Shown here in pieces: positions 1 to 7,840 of a DNA stretch of 64,000 nucleotides (positions are counted from its first letter, which is position 1; each line of letters starts with the position of its first letter). This stretch comes from Streptomyces sp. ISL-98 (lineage in GTDB: Bacteria > Actinomycetota > Actinomycetes > Streptomycetales > Streptomycetaceae): NCBI RefSeq assembly GCF_018614055.1, contig NZ_JAGGPB010000027.1, positions 1-64,000 on the forward strand. The letters run 5' to 3'. A program made the translations under genes and the position numbers. Under the pieces are notes generated by a model. That model was not told the DNA's origin and searched no databases. It saw nothing but the letters and a program-made list of their open reading frames with translations.

Positions 1-1
1 G

Positions 2-661
2 CACCATAAACGCCAAGCTAAGAAGGCCCGCGTCGAATACCTCTACGCAATCGCCGACGGCGAGGTCATACCCGAGGACGGCGAACCCGAAGTCGTCTTC
101 TGCATGGACGAGTTCGGTCCGCTCAACCTGATGCCGCACCCCGGATGGCAATGGGCCGAACGCAGCGGCAGGCACAAAGACCCCGCTCGCGAACCACGCC
201 GACGGCGCCGGGCCACCTACAACCGCTACGGCGGCGTGCGACACCTGTTCGCCGCCCTGGACCTGGCCAAGGACAAGCTCTACGGCCACATCAAGCCAGT
301 CAAGAGGCGGACGCAGTTCTTTGAGTTCTGCCGCTACCTGCGCACCCTCTGCCCAGCCGATGTCCGTATCGCGATCGTCTGCGACAACTTCTCCCCGCAC
401 CTGACCACGAAGAAGTGCCAGCGGGTCGGTACCTCGGCCGCAGCGAACAACGTTGAGATCGCCTACACCCCGACGAACTCCTCCTGGCTCAACCGCATCG
501 AGGCCCAGTTCACCGCACTTCGCTACCTCACCCTCGACGGCACCGACCACACCACCCACAAAGAACAGGGCAGCATGATCCGCCGCTACATCATCTGGCG
601 AAACCGCCACGCCGACGACCAGCGCCTACGCGCCGTCGTCGACAGGGCGAACGTTGCCTGA
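2..661 (+). mobile_element. IS630-family transposase, 5' end cut by window
   Basis: The frame is open from the first bases of the window, so the N-terminal DNA-binding half lies outside; about 219 residues remain. This is the DDE catalytic domain of an IS630/Tc1-mariner-type transposase, which cuts and rejoins DNA at TA targets. The three acidic residues are visible: D in FCMDEFGP, D in IVCDNFSPH, and E in LNRIEAQF. The following WRNRHADDQ tail is also typical of the family. The protein runs to its natural stop, so this part is not obviously broken. The right end of the element is probably just after the stop, near the CTAG at 672, but the left terminal repeat is not in view, so the boundary is not proven. 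Confidence 0.9.
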
Positions 662-1078
662 TGCGGCACTAGATCATGCTGAACGGCCAGCAGTCTCGCC
701 GCAGCGCCGGCGCACGGGGGCAGTGCCGAGGCGAGACAACTGAGCATCTCCTGGCACCCGGACCTGTTCCGACGGTCCCAGCTGCGGCCTCTTGCGCTGC
801 GCCCCGCCCGGATCTGCGGCCGTATCGGACTGCTGCACCTGTGTGGCGGTGAGGACGTTGTCGGGTACGACGGCCTCGTGCGGCGTGGCGCAGGCTGTGC
901 AAATGCCGTAGCCATCAGGCTCCGTACATGATCGACCGTCAAGTCCTGGCGGAGCGGTCTTCAGCTTCGCTTCAGGATCACTGCGCCATGGTGTGCCACA
1001 GGTGCTCACAGAGCGCCGCGTCAATTCTTGACCCGACCACACCACACGCCTGAGAGGGCGAGTAGGAGGCAGGCCACC
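662..1078. other. intergenic gap, no gene supported
   Basis: About 417 bases lie between the transposase and the carbonic anhydrase. Short minus-strand frames exist here (for example 674-1087) but have poor codon bias and no recognisable domain. The promoter and ribosome-binding region of the carbonic anhydrase must lie at the right end (AGGAGG near 1064). Nothing else was recognised. Confidence 0.5.
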
Positions 1079-1690
1079 ATGCAGCAACTCACCGCGTACG
1101 CCCGTTCCTTCGAGAGCCGTTGTGCGGAGCGCGGCGAGGACTTCCGTCGGCTGGGAGCCGGGCAGTCACCGCAGGCCCTCTTCATCACGTGTTCCGATTC
1201 GCGTGTCGTGCCCTCGTTGATTACCGGGGCGGGCCCGGGCGACCTGTTCGAGCTGCGCACCGCGGGCAACATCGTCCCCGAGTACCGCCATGGGCACCCC
1301 GCGGGCGAGCCCGCGACCATCGAGTACGCCGTGCGCGTGCTCGGCGTACGGCACATCGTCATCTGCGGTCACTCCCACTGCGGGGCGGTTGGTGCCATGG
1401 TGCGCGACGACGACCTGAGCGGGGCGCCCTCCATCCAGGGCTGGCTGGACACCGCAGCGCCGGAGTGGCTGCGCGGGGCGGGGGCGGGTGCGGCGGACGG
1501 GAGTTCGCCGGAATTCGCCGATGCCGTGCAGCGGCATGCGCTGGCGCAGGGGGAGCGGCTGCGGGCCTATCCGTGTGTAGCGGAAGGGATCGCCGCCGGG
1601 CGGCTCTCGTTGGATGTCTGGTTCTACGAGGTGCACACGGGGGCCGTGCGCAGCTATCGGCCGGAGACGGGGGCCTTCCAGCCGCTGTAG
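1079..1690 (+). CDS. beta-class carbonic anhydrase
   Basis: A 203-aa enzyme for reversible hydration of CO2 to bicarbonate. Zinc ligands are C38 (in ITCSDSRVV), H98 and C101 (in CGHSHCGAV); D40 and R42 form the dyad conserved in beta-class enzymes. The length fits a complete single-domain enzyme. The ATG at 1079 is chosen because AGGAGG lies about 10 bases upstream and the family fold begins soon after; an upstream GTG would add 17 unneeded residues. The next gene, 74 bases downstream on the same strand, is a SulP transporter. The pair suggests bicarbonate uptake or export coupled to CO2 interconversion (inference from context). Confidence 0.95.
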   Translation: MQQLTAYARSFESRCAERGEDFRRLGAGQSPQALFITCSDSRVVPSLITGAGPGDLFELRTAGNIVPEYRHGHPAGEPATIEYAVRVLGVRHIVICGHSHCGAVGAMVRDDDLSGAPSIQGWLDTAAPEWLRGAGAGAADGSSPEFADAVQRHALAQGERLRAYPCVAEGIAAGRLSLDVWFYEVHTGAVRSYRPETGAFQPL

Positions 1691-1764
1691 AGATCCCTCG
1701 CCATCCGCTGCGCACCACCCGCTGCGCACGATCCGCTCACTGCTTCCGGAGGAACCGTAGAACC

Positions 1765-3291
1765 ATGCTCGCCTCACTCAAGCGCTCCACCAAGCGCTCT
1801 ACATCCAAGCTCTCGGCACTGAATCCCTCGACCTTCCGCCACGATGTGCTCGCCTCGCTCGTCGTCTTTCTCGTCGCCGTCCCGCTGTGCGTCGGTGTCG
1901 CCGTCGCCTCCGGTGTCCCCGCCGAACTCGGGCTGATCACCGGCATCGTCGGCGGCATCGTCGTTGGCTGGCTGCCGGGCAGTTCGTTCCAGGTCAGTGG
2001 CCCCGCGGCCGGGCTCACGGTCCTTGTCCACGAAGCCGTGCAGAAGTTCGGGCTCGCGTCGCTCGGCGCCATCGTGCTCGCCGCAGGAGCCCTTCAGCTC
2101 GCTCTTGGCGCGCTGCGCTGCGGCCGGTGGTTCCGCGCGATATCCGTCGCCGTCGTCCAGGGGATGCTGGCCGGCATCGGCCTCATCCTCATCCTCGGCC
2201 AGGTCTACGCGATGGCCGACGCCGACCAGCCCGGCAGCGGACTGGGGAAGATCGCCGGGCTCCCCGGGCTCGCCGCGCAGATCATCGGTCGCCCCGAGGC
2301 CCTTGCGGCATTCGCCGTCGGCGCGGGCACCTTCGGTCTCCTCGTGCTGTGGAAGTGGCTGCCTGCGAAGGTCCGTACGGTGCCCGGCCCGCTCGCGGCC
2401 ATCGGTGTCGCCACGGCCGCGACGGCGCTGCTCGGGCTGCCCATCGCCAGGGTGGAGGTGCAGGGCCTGCTGGCGTCCATCCAGCCGCCCGGCCTCGGTG
2501 AACTCGGTGGGCTCGCCCAGCTGTCCGTCATCGGCACGGTGCTCGCCTTCACTCTCATCGCTTCCGCGGAGTCGCTGTTCAGCGCGGCGGCCGTGGACCG
2601 GATGACTGACGGGGCTCGCACCGACTACGACAAGGAGCTGATGGCGCAGGGCGCGGGCAACGCGGTGTGCGGGGTGCTCGGCGCGCTGCCGATGACCGCC
2701 GTGATCGTACGCAGCGCGGCCAACGTCCAGGCTGGGGCGCGGACCAAGGCCTCGCGGGTGCTGCACGGCGTCTGGCTGCTGGTCTTCGCGGCGCTGCTGC
2801 CGGCCGCTCTCGGTGTCGTCCCGATCGCCGCGCTCGCGGCCGTCCTGGTGCACGCCGGAGTGAAGCTGGTGCCCGCACGACAGCTGCCGCAGCTGTGGCG
2901 CGAACACCGGGGCGAGGCGGTGATCCTGGCGGTGACTGCGGGCGCCATCGTTGTCACCGACATGTTCGAAGGCGTGCTGCTCGGACTGCTGCTCTCCGTC
3001 GTGAAGTCCGCCTGGGAGACCTCCCATGTCCAGGTCGAGGTAAGGGAGTTGACTGGTGGACGGATCATCGTCATCCTTCGCGGCAATGCGACGTTCCTGC
3101 GGCTGCCGAAGATCCTGGACGCGCTGGAGGCGCTGCCCCGGAACAAGCCCGTCGAGCTGGACCTGACCGAACTGCGACACCTGGACCACGCCTGCCGCAC
3201 CGCGCTCGACGGCTGGGCGGCACAGCACAACGGGCCGGGCTCGGCCCCGTCGGCCCAGCTGACCGGTACGGGCGCGAGCGTGGGGGAGTAG
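1765..3291 (+). CDS. SulP-family inorganic anion transporter with STAS domain
   Basis: A 508-aa membrane protein of the SLC26/SulP family. Roughly residues 25-415 form a series of hydrophobic segments including the family stretch around SFQVSGPAAGL. After them comes a short C-terminal STAS-like domain (about 425-490, with VELDLTELRHLDHAC). Members move sulfate, bicarbonate or other anions. Adjacency to a carbonic anhydrase favours bicarbonate, but the substrate cannot be read from sequence. The start at 1765 follows GGAGGA at about 1747 and begins directly before the conserved N-terminal region; the frame is open further upstream but only antisense-like sequence lies there. No break is seen. 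Confidence 0.92.
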   Translation: MLASLKRSTKRSTSKLSALNPSTFRHDVLASLVVFLVAVPLCVGVAVASGVPAELGLITGIVGGIVVGWLPGSSFQVSGPAAGLTVLVHEAVQKFGLASLGAIVLAAGALQLALGALRCGRWFRAISVAVVQGMLAGIGLILILGQVYAMADADQPGSGLGKIAGLPGLAAQIIGRPEALAAFAVGAGTFGLLVLWKWLPAKVRTVPGPLAAIGVATAATALLGLPIARVEVQGLLASIQPPGLGELGGLAQLSVIGTVLAFTLIASAESLFSAAAVDRMTDGARTDYDKELMAQGAGNAVCGVLGALPMTAVIVRSAANVQAGARTKASRVLHGVWLLVFAALLPAALGVVPIAALAAVLVHAGVKLVPARQLPQLWREHRGEAVILAVTAGAIVVTDMFEGVLLGLLLSVVKSAWETSHVQVEVRELTGGRIIVILRGNATFLRLPKILDALEALPRNKPVELDLTELRHLDHACRTALDGWAAQHNGPGSAPSAQLTGTGASVGE

Positions 3292-3449
3292 CCGCGGGGT
3301 CTGTTGCTAGCTAGCGACTGCGGTTGCTGTGACGGTCCAGCCATACGCCACTCCTGACGGGCGCCACGGATGGTTCCTACCTAGTGGCTCCCTACGGCCG
3401 GTGCACGCCGGTGAGGGGAGCCATGACTGGGAGGGCCGTGTCCTTCGCC

Positions 3450-3466
3450 ATTACCCGCGAGGTAAT
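3450..3466. promoter_or_regulatory. inverted repeat, possible operator
   Basis: ATTACC-CGCGA-GGTAAT is a perfect 6-base inverted repeat with a 5-base spacer, the shape of a dimeric repressor site. It lies about 110 bases upstream of the small membrane protein gene at 3579. The regulator is unknown. Confidence 0.35.
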
Positions 3467-3578
3467 CGACGCTCTCCTTCGAGCGCGGCATGGTTGCGGT
3501 TACCGGAACCCGGACGGCGCACTCCGCCCGGGAACCGGGCCCACCAGCCCGTACGACCTCGATGGAGGCTGATTCCCC

Positions 3579-3992
3579 ATGTCCGCGACCCTGCTCGCCA
3601 ACCTCTCCAGGACTACCGAGCCGCAGACGATGCTGCGCCGCTTCCTCGCCCTCGACGCCGTGGTGACCACCACCAACGGGCTGGTGTACGTCGCCGCGTC
3701 GGGCCCCGTCGGCAGGCTTCTCGGGGTCGGGTCCACCCTCCTGCTCGAAATCGGCGTGTTTCTTGTGCTGTTCGGAGCCGGTGTCGGTTACCTCGCTTCG
3801 CGCAGGGAGCCGGGCACCTTCGCCGTCAAGGCCGTCATCGAGGCCAATCTGGTGTGGGCCGTGGTCAGCCTCGCCGCGCTCGTGCTGTGGTTCTCGCCGA
3901 CGACCGCGGGGACGTTCTGGATCCCGATGCAGGCGGCGACCGTCGCCGGATTCGCAGGCCTCCAGCACTTGGCGCTGCGCGCCCGGGGATGA
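3579..3992 (+). CDS. small integral membrane protein, conserved hypothetical
   Basis: A 137-aa protein with four predicted membrane segments (about residues 22-45, 48-70, 80-100, 108-130) and no enzymatic motif. The ATG at 3579 is preceded by GGAGG. The last 15 codons and the following bases occur again at 8439-8492 beside a convergent XRE gene. The ancestral neighbour of this gene was therefore most likely that regulator, and a block of about 4.4 kb has been placed between them. Function is unknown. Confidence 0.8.
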   Translation: MSATLLANLSRTTEPQTMLRRFLALDAVVTTTNGLVYVAASGPVGRLLGVGSTLLLEIGVFLVLFGAGVGYLASRREPGTFAVKAVIEANLVWAVVSLAALVLWFSPTTAGTFWIPMQAATVAGFAGLQHLALRARG

Positions 3993-4040
3993 ACGGGGAT
4001 CTCGGCGACGGTCACGTCCATCGGAGTGTTGAAGGTCGAG
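3947..4040. repeat. left flank duplication of the 4.04-8.44 kb insert
   Basis: Bases 3947-4000 match 8439-8492 with 2 mismatches in 54. Bases 4001-4040 match 8589-8628 (inside the 3' part of the XRE gene) with 1 mismatch in 40. The left copy is therefore a 190-base host segment with the 96 bases 8493-8588 deleted. Its right edge (4040/4041) marks the left edge of the inserted block. Confidence 0.85.
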
Positions 4041-4073
4041 AAAGGTTCTTAGGCAGGTAAGTTGTCGTTGCTG

Positions 4074-4163
4074 ATGTCATGCGTCTCGCCGATCGCGCAC
4101 CATGTCGTCGAGCCCGCCGCGAAGGCGCTCGACGAGCATAAGCAGGGCAGTCGAGACGAGTGA
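4074..4163 (+). other. possible 3' remnant of an unknown gene
   Basis: A 29-codon frame with good GC3 bias ends at TGA 4161-4163, 16 bases before the likely GTG start of the XRE pseudogene. It reads like the C-terminal tail of an upstream partner gene cut off at the insert edge (in-frame TAG at 4050). No family is recognised; this is a weak call. Confidence 0.3.
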
Positions 4164-4179
4164 AGCGCAGCACCATGGG

Positions 4180-4400
4180 GTGACCCGCCGCAAGGTCGTC
4201 GGCCTACGGATCCGCCAGGCACGCGTTGCGGCACATCTCTCGCGGGTCGCGCTTGCCGAGGTCGTCGGCGCCGATCACAAAACGGTTCGTCGCATGGAGT
4301 ACGGCACAAGCGCCCCGAGCCTCGGTCTGCTGTTCCAGATCGCTTGTTCCAGATCGCTCGCGCGCTTCGCGTCCCGCTCGCCGAGCTCGTGCGGGAGTAA
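4180..4400 (+). pseudogene. small XRE-type HTH regulator, frameshifted by tandem duplication
   Basis: The frame from GTG 4180 encodes an XRE helix-turn-helix (RRKVVGLRIRQAR followed by VVGADHKTVRRMEYGT). At 4331-4358 a 14-base word occurs twice in tandem, which shifts the frame. Removing one copy restores the expected end ALRVPLAELVRE followed by TAA at 4398-4400, giving a protein of about 68 aa typical of mini-XRE regulators. As it stands the frame runs on to an unrelated stop at 4498. The ATG at 4102 is a possible longer start, but the residues it adds do not look like an HTH protein. Confidence 0.8.
4331..4358 (+). repeat. perfect 14-bp tandem duplication
   Basis: TGTTCCAGATCGCT occurs at 4331-4344 and again at 4345-4358. 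The duplication explains the frameshift in the XRE gene and looks like replication slippage. Confidence 0.95.
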
Positions 4401-4451
4401 CCGGGCAGCCGCTCAGCCTGCTCGCCGTCGAGCGGCCACCCGATTGACGCC

Positions 4452-5552
4452 TTACGCTGAGACGATCACTCGTGTCGGCCGGGTCAGCCATACTTCCTGA
4501 CCGCCCGGAGTGACGGTCAGCCCGAACGCATCGGCGCCCGGCGAACCCAGAGCCTCGTACTCCTGGTACGTCTTCTCGACGTCCCACCACAGGTTGTGCT
4601 CGCCGTACTGCAACGCCTGCTCACCGGACTCGGCGAACGCCCCAGACCCAGCCTGGTCCGTCAACCACACCTGAACCCGGCCGGCCTCCTCGGCGTGAAC
4701 CATAGAGACCCCAGGCATCCGGGCGCCCGCGTAGATGGCGAACCCGACGGTCAGCAGCCGCCGGGGGTCGAGCGTGGTGTCGGTCGCCCTCGCCGTACCT
4801 CCCACCGGCGGCCCGTCCGGGACGCGGTGAGAGCGCATCGGCATGTAGGACGCACCGCCCCGGAACGGCCCCGATGCCCGGCTGCCTTCCTGCACGGACA
4901 GTTGGACGATTGCGCCGCTCCAGAACTCGCGGGCGAGCGGGGTGACCAGCATTCCGCCCGGCCGCATCTGGCGCACCAACTCGTACGGCACGCGCCGCAG
5001 CGCGCAAGTGGAGATCAGCCGGTCGTACGGGGCCGCCTGCGCCCACCCATGCTCACCATCGGTCGTTACCACCGAGGGTGCGTAGCCCGCCGCGGCGAGC
5101 CGCTGCCGCGCCTGGCGGGCGAGGATGGGGTCGATCTCGACGCTGAAGACCTGCTCGTCGCCCAGGCGCTCGGAGAGAAGCGCCGCGACGTAGCCGGTGC
5201 CGGTGCCGATCTCCAGCACCTTGTCACCGTCCTGCACGTCGAGATGCTGCAGCATGCCCGCGACCAGGCTCGGCTGGGAGTTGGCGCACGTAGCTTCGCC
5301 GGGCCCGTCGAGTGCCCCGTCGTCGACCTGCGTCACGACAGGCTCGTCACTGGAGACGAGCTGCCGCCACTCGGCATCCGTGGTGACCAGCTCGCACCGC
5401 TCGGGCCCTTGGCGCCAGATCGTCGGCGGAACGAAAGCGTGGCGGGGAACTCGCTCCCACACCTCATGCCACCGCGGGGACAACAGACCACGCCCCGCCA
5501 GTAATTCCACGAGGGCCGTGTGCTGCGGGTGCACCTGCACAGTGCTGCCCAC
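4452..5552 (-). CDS. PCMT-like SAM-dependent methyltransferase
   Basis: A 366-aa protein of the protein-L-isoaspartate O-methyltransferase superfamily. The N-terminal PRHAFVPPTIW is family-typical, the SAM-binding loop is LEIGTGTGYVAALL, and the post-loop part reads DRLISTCALRRVPYELVRQM then PGGMLVTPL. The STCALRR variant resembles, from memory, the peptide-modifying PCMT branch found with ATP-grasp and FxLD RiPP genes rather than housekeeping repair enzymes. It carries a C-terminal extension of about 150 residues. The start is a GTG at 5552, two bases after the stop of the Pro-rich peptide, with a G-rich RBS inside that gene, so translation is probably coupled. Methylation of the adjacent peptide is inference. 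Confidence 0.85.
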   Translation of the reverse strand: MGSTVQVHPQHTALVELLAGRGLLSPRWHEVWERVPRHAFVPPTIWRQGPERCELVTTDAEWRQLVSSDEPVVTQVDDGALDGPGEATCANSQPSLVAGMLQHLDVQDGDKVLEIGTGTGYVAALLSERLGDEQVFSVEIDPILARQARQRLAAAGYAPSVVTTDGEHGWAQAAPYDRLISTCALRRVPYELVRQMRPGGMLVTPLAREFWSGAIVQLSVQEGSRASGPFRGGASYMPMRSHRVPDGPPVGGTARATDTTLDPRRLLTVGFAIYAGARMPGVSMVHAEEAGRVQVWLTDQAGSGAFAESGEQALQYGEHNLWWDVEKTYQEYEALGSPGADAFGLTVTPGGQEVWLTRPTRVIVSA

Positions 5553-5554
5553 CG

Positions 5555-5692
5555 TCAGGCCCCCGCCCGGTTGCTGACCTTTGCCTGCTGGTTGGTGACC
5601 TTGGGGGGTGGCCCGTCAGGGGACGGCGAAGGGGGCGGAGGCGTCCACGGTTTGTCGGAAGGCTGGCCGGCGTGCTTACCGTCATCGGACAT
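5555..5692 (-). CDS. 45-aa Pro-rich peptide, candidate methyltransferase substrate
   Basis: A short gene with ATG at 5692 and GGAG upstream, ending two bases before the methyltransferase start. The peptide opens MSDDGKHAGQ, is Pro/Ser-rich in the middle (PWTPPPPSPSPDGPPP) and ends with a polar tail KVTNQQAKVSNRAGA. It has no Cys, no signal peptide and no membrane segment. The size, the DG dipeptide in the Pro-rich core and the coupled PCMT-like gene would suit a RiPP-type precursor or modified linker peptide. No homologous precursor family is recognised, so the role is inference. No ATP-grasp or lanthipeptide synthetase gene lies nearby. Confidence 0.6.
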   Translation of the reverse strand: MSDDGKHAGQPSDKPWTPPPPSPSPDGPPPKVTNQQAKVSNRAGA

Positions 5693-5827
5693 GTGACTCT
5701 CCGTTCGATGTGATGGGTGAAGAACCTGCCTCGGCTGTCGACGTCCCCAGGAGCGCGGCAACCGAAGCAGGAGTCAGGGGGCTCAGCACCCAGCGGACGT
5801 CACGTGGACATCCGCCGACCGGAGCAG

Positions 5828-5986
5828 TCAGCGGGGTATCCGGTGGCAGGGGCAGGCGCATCGGAGTCGAACGGCCACAACGCCACCCGCGCGTACGTCC
5901 TCGTTGCCGTGACAGAACCTGTGCTCACCGATACGGCACTCCCCGGCGATGTCCGCGCTGGGCCGGGCCGTCGTGGGGACGGTCAC
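5828..5986 (-). CDS. 52-aa Cys/His-rich miniprotein
   Basis: The start is GTG at 5986, overlapping the previous stop as GTGA. The protein has a possible zinc-binding pattern: C17 with H22 and C25 H26 (ECRIGEHRFCH), then a C-terminal LRCACPCHRIP. It is the third of three consecutive overlapping miniprotein genes downstream of the XRE regulator. The pattern resembles, from memory, small uncharacterised proteins of Streptomyces XRE clusters. No function is known. Confidence 0.6.
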   Translation of the reverse strand: MTVPTTARPSADIAGECRIGEHRFCHGNEDVRAGGVVAVRLRCACPCHRIPR

Positions 5987-6156
5987 CGCTTCCCACCCGG
6001 ACGACGGGGCCAGGACGCGCCCGAGTACTCGTGGAAGTGGTCGCCCCTGTGGTTCGGGTCCTTGAGAGTGCAGCACCGCGCCGGGGCCTCGGGCATCGGC
6101 ACCCAGCAGATACGGAGCCCCGCAGGCCGTACGGTCGTGATCACCTCGCCCCTCAT
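5983..6156 (-). CDS. 57-aa miniprotein with CC and HxH motifs
   Basis: The ATG at 6156 overlaps the stop of the preceding gene (ATGA), which fixes the start. The sequence contains RICWVPMPEAPARCC and NHRGDHFHEY, giving three Cys and three His that could bind a metal. No signal peptide or membrane segment is seen. The coupled overlaps on both sides argue that it is translated. The family is unrecognised. Confidence 0.6.
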   Translation of the reverse strand: MRGEVITTVRPAGLRICWVPMPEAPARCCTLKDPNHRGDHFHEYSGASWPRRPGGKR

Positions 6157-6371
6157 GACGCTCCCCTTGCCAACGCTGTCCGTTGCGAGGCGGGGACGAG
6201 GCCGCGCTGCTCGCGGCAAGGCGCGCAGGCGTACTTGCCGTAGCCGGAGCCGGACGTCTGCTCGACGGCGTCGACCAGGACGGCGGTCATCGACGGTCCC
6301 TTGTGCCAGTGACACCAGGTGCCGGGCGGTCCCGCGTCGGTGGCCCCCGAGGGGCGGGTTCCTTTCGTCAT
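6153..6371 (-). CDS. 72-aa Cys/His-rich miniprotein
   Basis: ATG at 6371. A WCHWHKGPSMTAVLV segment and a YACAPCREQRGLVP segment together look like a small zinc ribbon (C, H, H, then C-x2-C). It is the first of three overlapping miniprotein genes, 87 bases after the end of the XRE regulator, and is preceded by repeated GATTGC words (6412-6428) that could be a secondary operator or promoter. An in-frame start further upstream (6431) is less likely because conservation-like sequence begins at the ATG. Confidence 0.65.
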   Translation of the reverse strand: MTKGTRPSGATDAGPPGTWCHWHKGPSMTAVLVDAVEQTSGSGYGKYACAPCREQRGLVPASQRTALARGAS

Positions 6372-6458
6372 GAGGACGACCGTAGGAACGCCACCCGCGC
6401 GACCGCCCGGCGATTGCGCGCGATTGCGCATGCTCCGGCGCAGGTTTGGCGCGGTTGC

Positions 6459-7301
6459 TCAGGCAGGCTGAATCGCTGCCCGCGCTCGGGCGATTAGCCG
6501 GTGCGCCTTCGGGCCGTACGCCGCAACTTCGTGCAGCTGGTCCCACACCCGGCCGTACAGGTCGATTTCCTCGGCGGATTCGTACTGCAACTCAGTATTG
6601 ATCGTCTCGACGACGACGCGCTGCTCGTCGAAGATCCAGAAGCCGTGTTTCGGGGTCAGCGGGAGCGGCACGCCGAGCGGGACGATTCCCAGCTCGACCG
6701 TGCTCATCCCGATCAGTCCTACGAGCCGGTCGAGTTGGCCGGCCATCACGTCGCGGGGGCAGATCAACGCGTGAAGGGCGCCCTCCCACACCAGGACGCG
6801 GAACAGCTTGCCCACCTCGTACAGCACCTCTTGCCGCCGCATGCGAGCATGCACGGCCTCCTCCGTATCGCGGGGCGACCGCATCAATGCAGCATTCTGG
6901 ATCAACAGATGCCGGGCGTAGTCCGGTGTCTGGAACAGCCCCGGAATCACGGTGGCCTCGTACCCGCGCATCGTGGCTGTGCTCCGGTACTCGACGACGT
7001 AGCGATCCTGCACCGACCGGTGCCCCGCCGCGAGCTGCCGTCGCCATGAGCGCTGCTGTGACTCCAACCCCCGGTGGCGGCTCTCCAGATCGTTGACCTC
7101 ATCCGGGGCACGCGTGGCGGTCGCCCATGCGGCCAGGTCGTCCGCGGTTGCGGTCTGCTTCCCGTTCTCCAGTCGCGACACCTTCGAACGCTGCCAGCCA
7201 AGCAGCGTGGCCAAGTCTTTGCCGTTGAGGCCGGCCTCGGCGCGCAGCTCCCGCAGGCGCGCGCCGAGGGCGACCCTCGCACTCTGAAAGTCCGTGCTCA
7301 C
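6459..7301 (-). CDS. XRE-family regulator with DUF5753 domain (WhiJ-like)
   Basis: A 280-aa protein. The N-terminal HTH is at about residues 8-65 (LRELRAEAGLNGKDLATLLG, then RSKVSRLENGKQT). The C-terminal DUF5753 domain is at about 100-275, with the signature VIPGLFQTPDYAR. These regulators are numerous in Streptomyces and act with small partner proteins in development and antibiotic control (WhiJ, abaA-type loci). The start GTG at 7301 overlaps the DUF6879 stop as GTGA, so it is preferred over a frame start at 7325. It is likely autoregulated, since related palindromic words occur upstream of the cassette. Confidence 0.92.
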   Translation of the reverse strand: MSTDFQSARVALGARLRELRAEAGLNGKDLATLLGWQRSKVSRLENGKQTATADDLAAWATATRAPDEVNDLESRHRGLESQQRSWRRQLAAGHRSVQDRYVVEYRSTATMRGYEATVIPGLFQTPDYARHLLIQNAALMRSPRDTEEAVHARMRRQEVLYEVGKLFRVLVWEGALHALICPRDVMAGQLDRLVGLIGMSTVELGIVPLGVPLPLTPKHGFWIFDEQRVVVETINTELQYESAEEIDLYGRVWDQLHEVAAYGPKAHRLIARARAAIQPA

Positions 7302-7840
7302 ACGGACGAACGTACCTGCGCCCACACTTCAGCAGTAGGGAGCGCGAGGGGCCAGGCAGCGTCACGCGCCCGGCAAGCGGCGAGGACCTGCACCGGATCC
7401 TCAACTACTTCAACGCCGGTGGTGGTGTCTGTGTCGTCGATGTGCATACGGACCATGACGCGAGAGTCGAACAGCCACAGATCGAAGTCGGGCAGCTCCA
7501 GCCGCTTGGCCTCGGAGCGCGGGAGGACGCGAATGTCCTCGCCGGCCTCGACGTTCCCGGCAGCCGTCGCCATGAGGAACCGTTGGCCGTCCGTGGGCGG
7601 CTCGTCGATGATCCGCACCCGGGAGAACCGAGCGCCTTGGGAGGCCTTCTGCCGGACGTTGACGTTCCACGGGTGGTCAGGCTCCAGCTCCGGCATGATG
7701 CCGCGCTTGAACGCCTGGAAGCGGTCGCCCTGCCGGTCGGAGGCGTACCCGCGGCGGGTCTCAAGTCGCCATGTGCTGTGCTCGAACTCGGCGAATAGGT
7801 GGGTGATCTCGTTGAACGGGATCAGGGGCGGCACCGTCAC
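7298..7840 (-). CDS. DUF6879 family protein
   Basis: A 180-aa protein with the DUF6879 pattern: TWRLETRRGY near the N terminus, VRQKASQGARFSRVRIIDEP, then a DFDLWLFD block. The family is known as a partner of XRE/DUF5753 regulators in actinomycetes, with no assigned biochemistry. Start GTG at 7840 overlaps the upstream stop (GTGA), and its own stop overlaps the XRE start, so three genes are translationally coupled. No membrane segment is seen. Confidence 0.85.
   Translation of the reverse strand: MTVPPLIPFNEITHLFAEFEHSTWRLETRRGYASDRQGDRFQAFKRGIMPELEPDHPWNVNVRQKASQGARFSRVRIIDEPPTDGQRFLMATAAGNVEAGEDIRVLPRSEAKRLELPDFDLWLFDSRVMVRMHIDDTDTTTGVEVVEDPVQVLAACRARDAAWPLALPTAEVWAQVRSSV

Noticed and set aside
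674..1087. Minus-strand frame with CTACATPHE motif between IS630 and carbonic anhydrase
   Set aside because: Overlaps the start of the carbonic anhydrase and shows no recognisable family; a decayed gene is possible but cannot be shown.
1774..3228. Long minus-strand frame opposite the SulP gene
   Set aside because: Same GC artefact; composition is low-complexity acidic/Arg-rich without any motif.
4452..5552. Housekeeping protein-L-isoaspartate repair methyltransferase
   Set aside because: The catalytic-region motif differs from repair enzymes, the protein is much longer, and it is coupled to a small peptide gene inside an inserted cassette.
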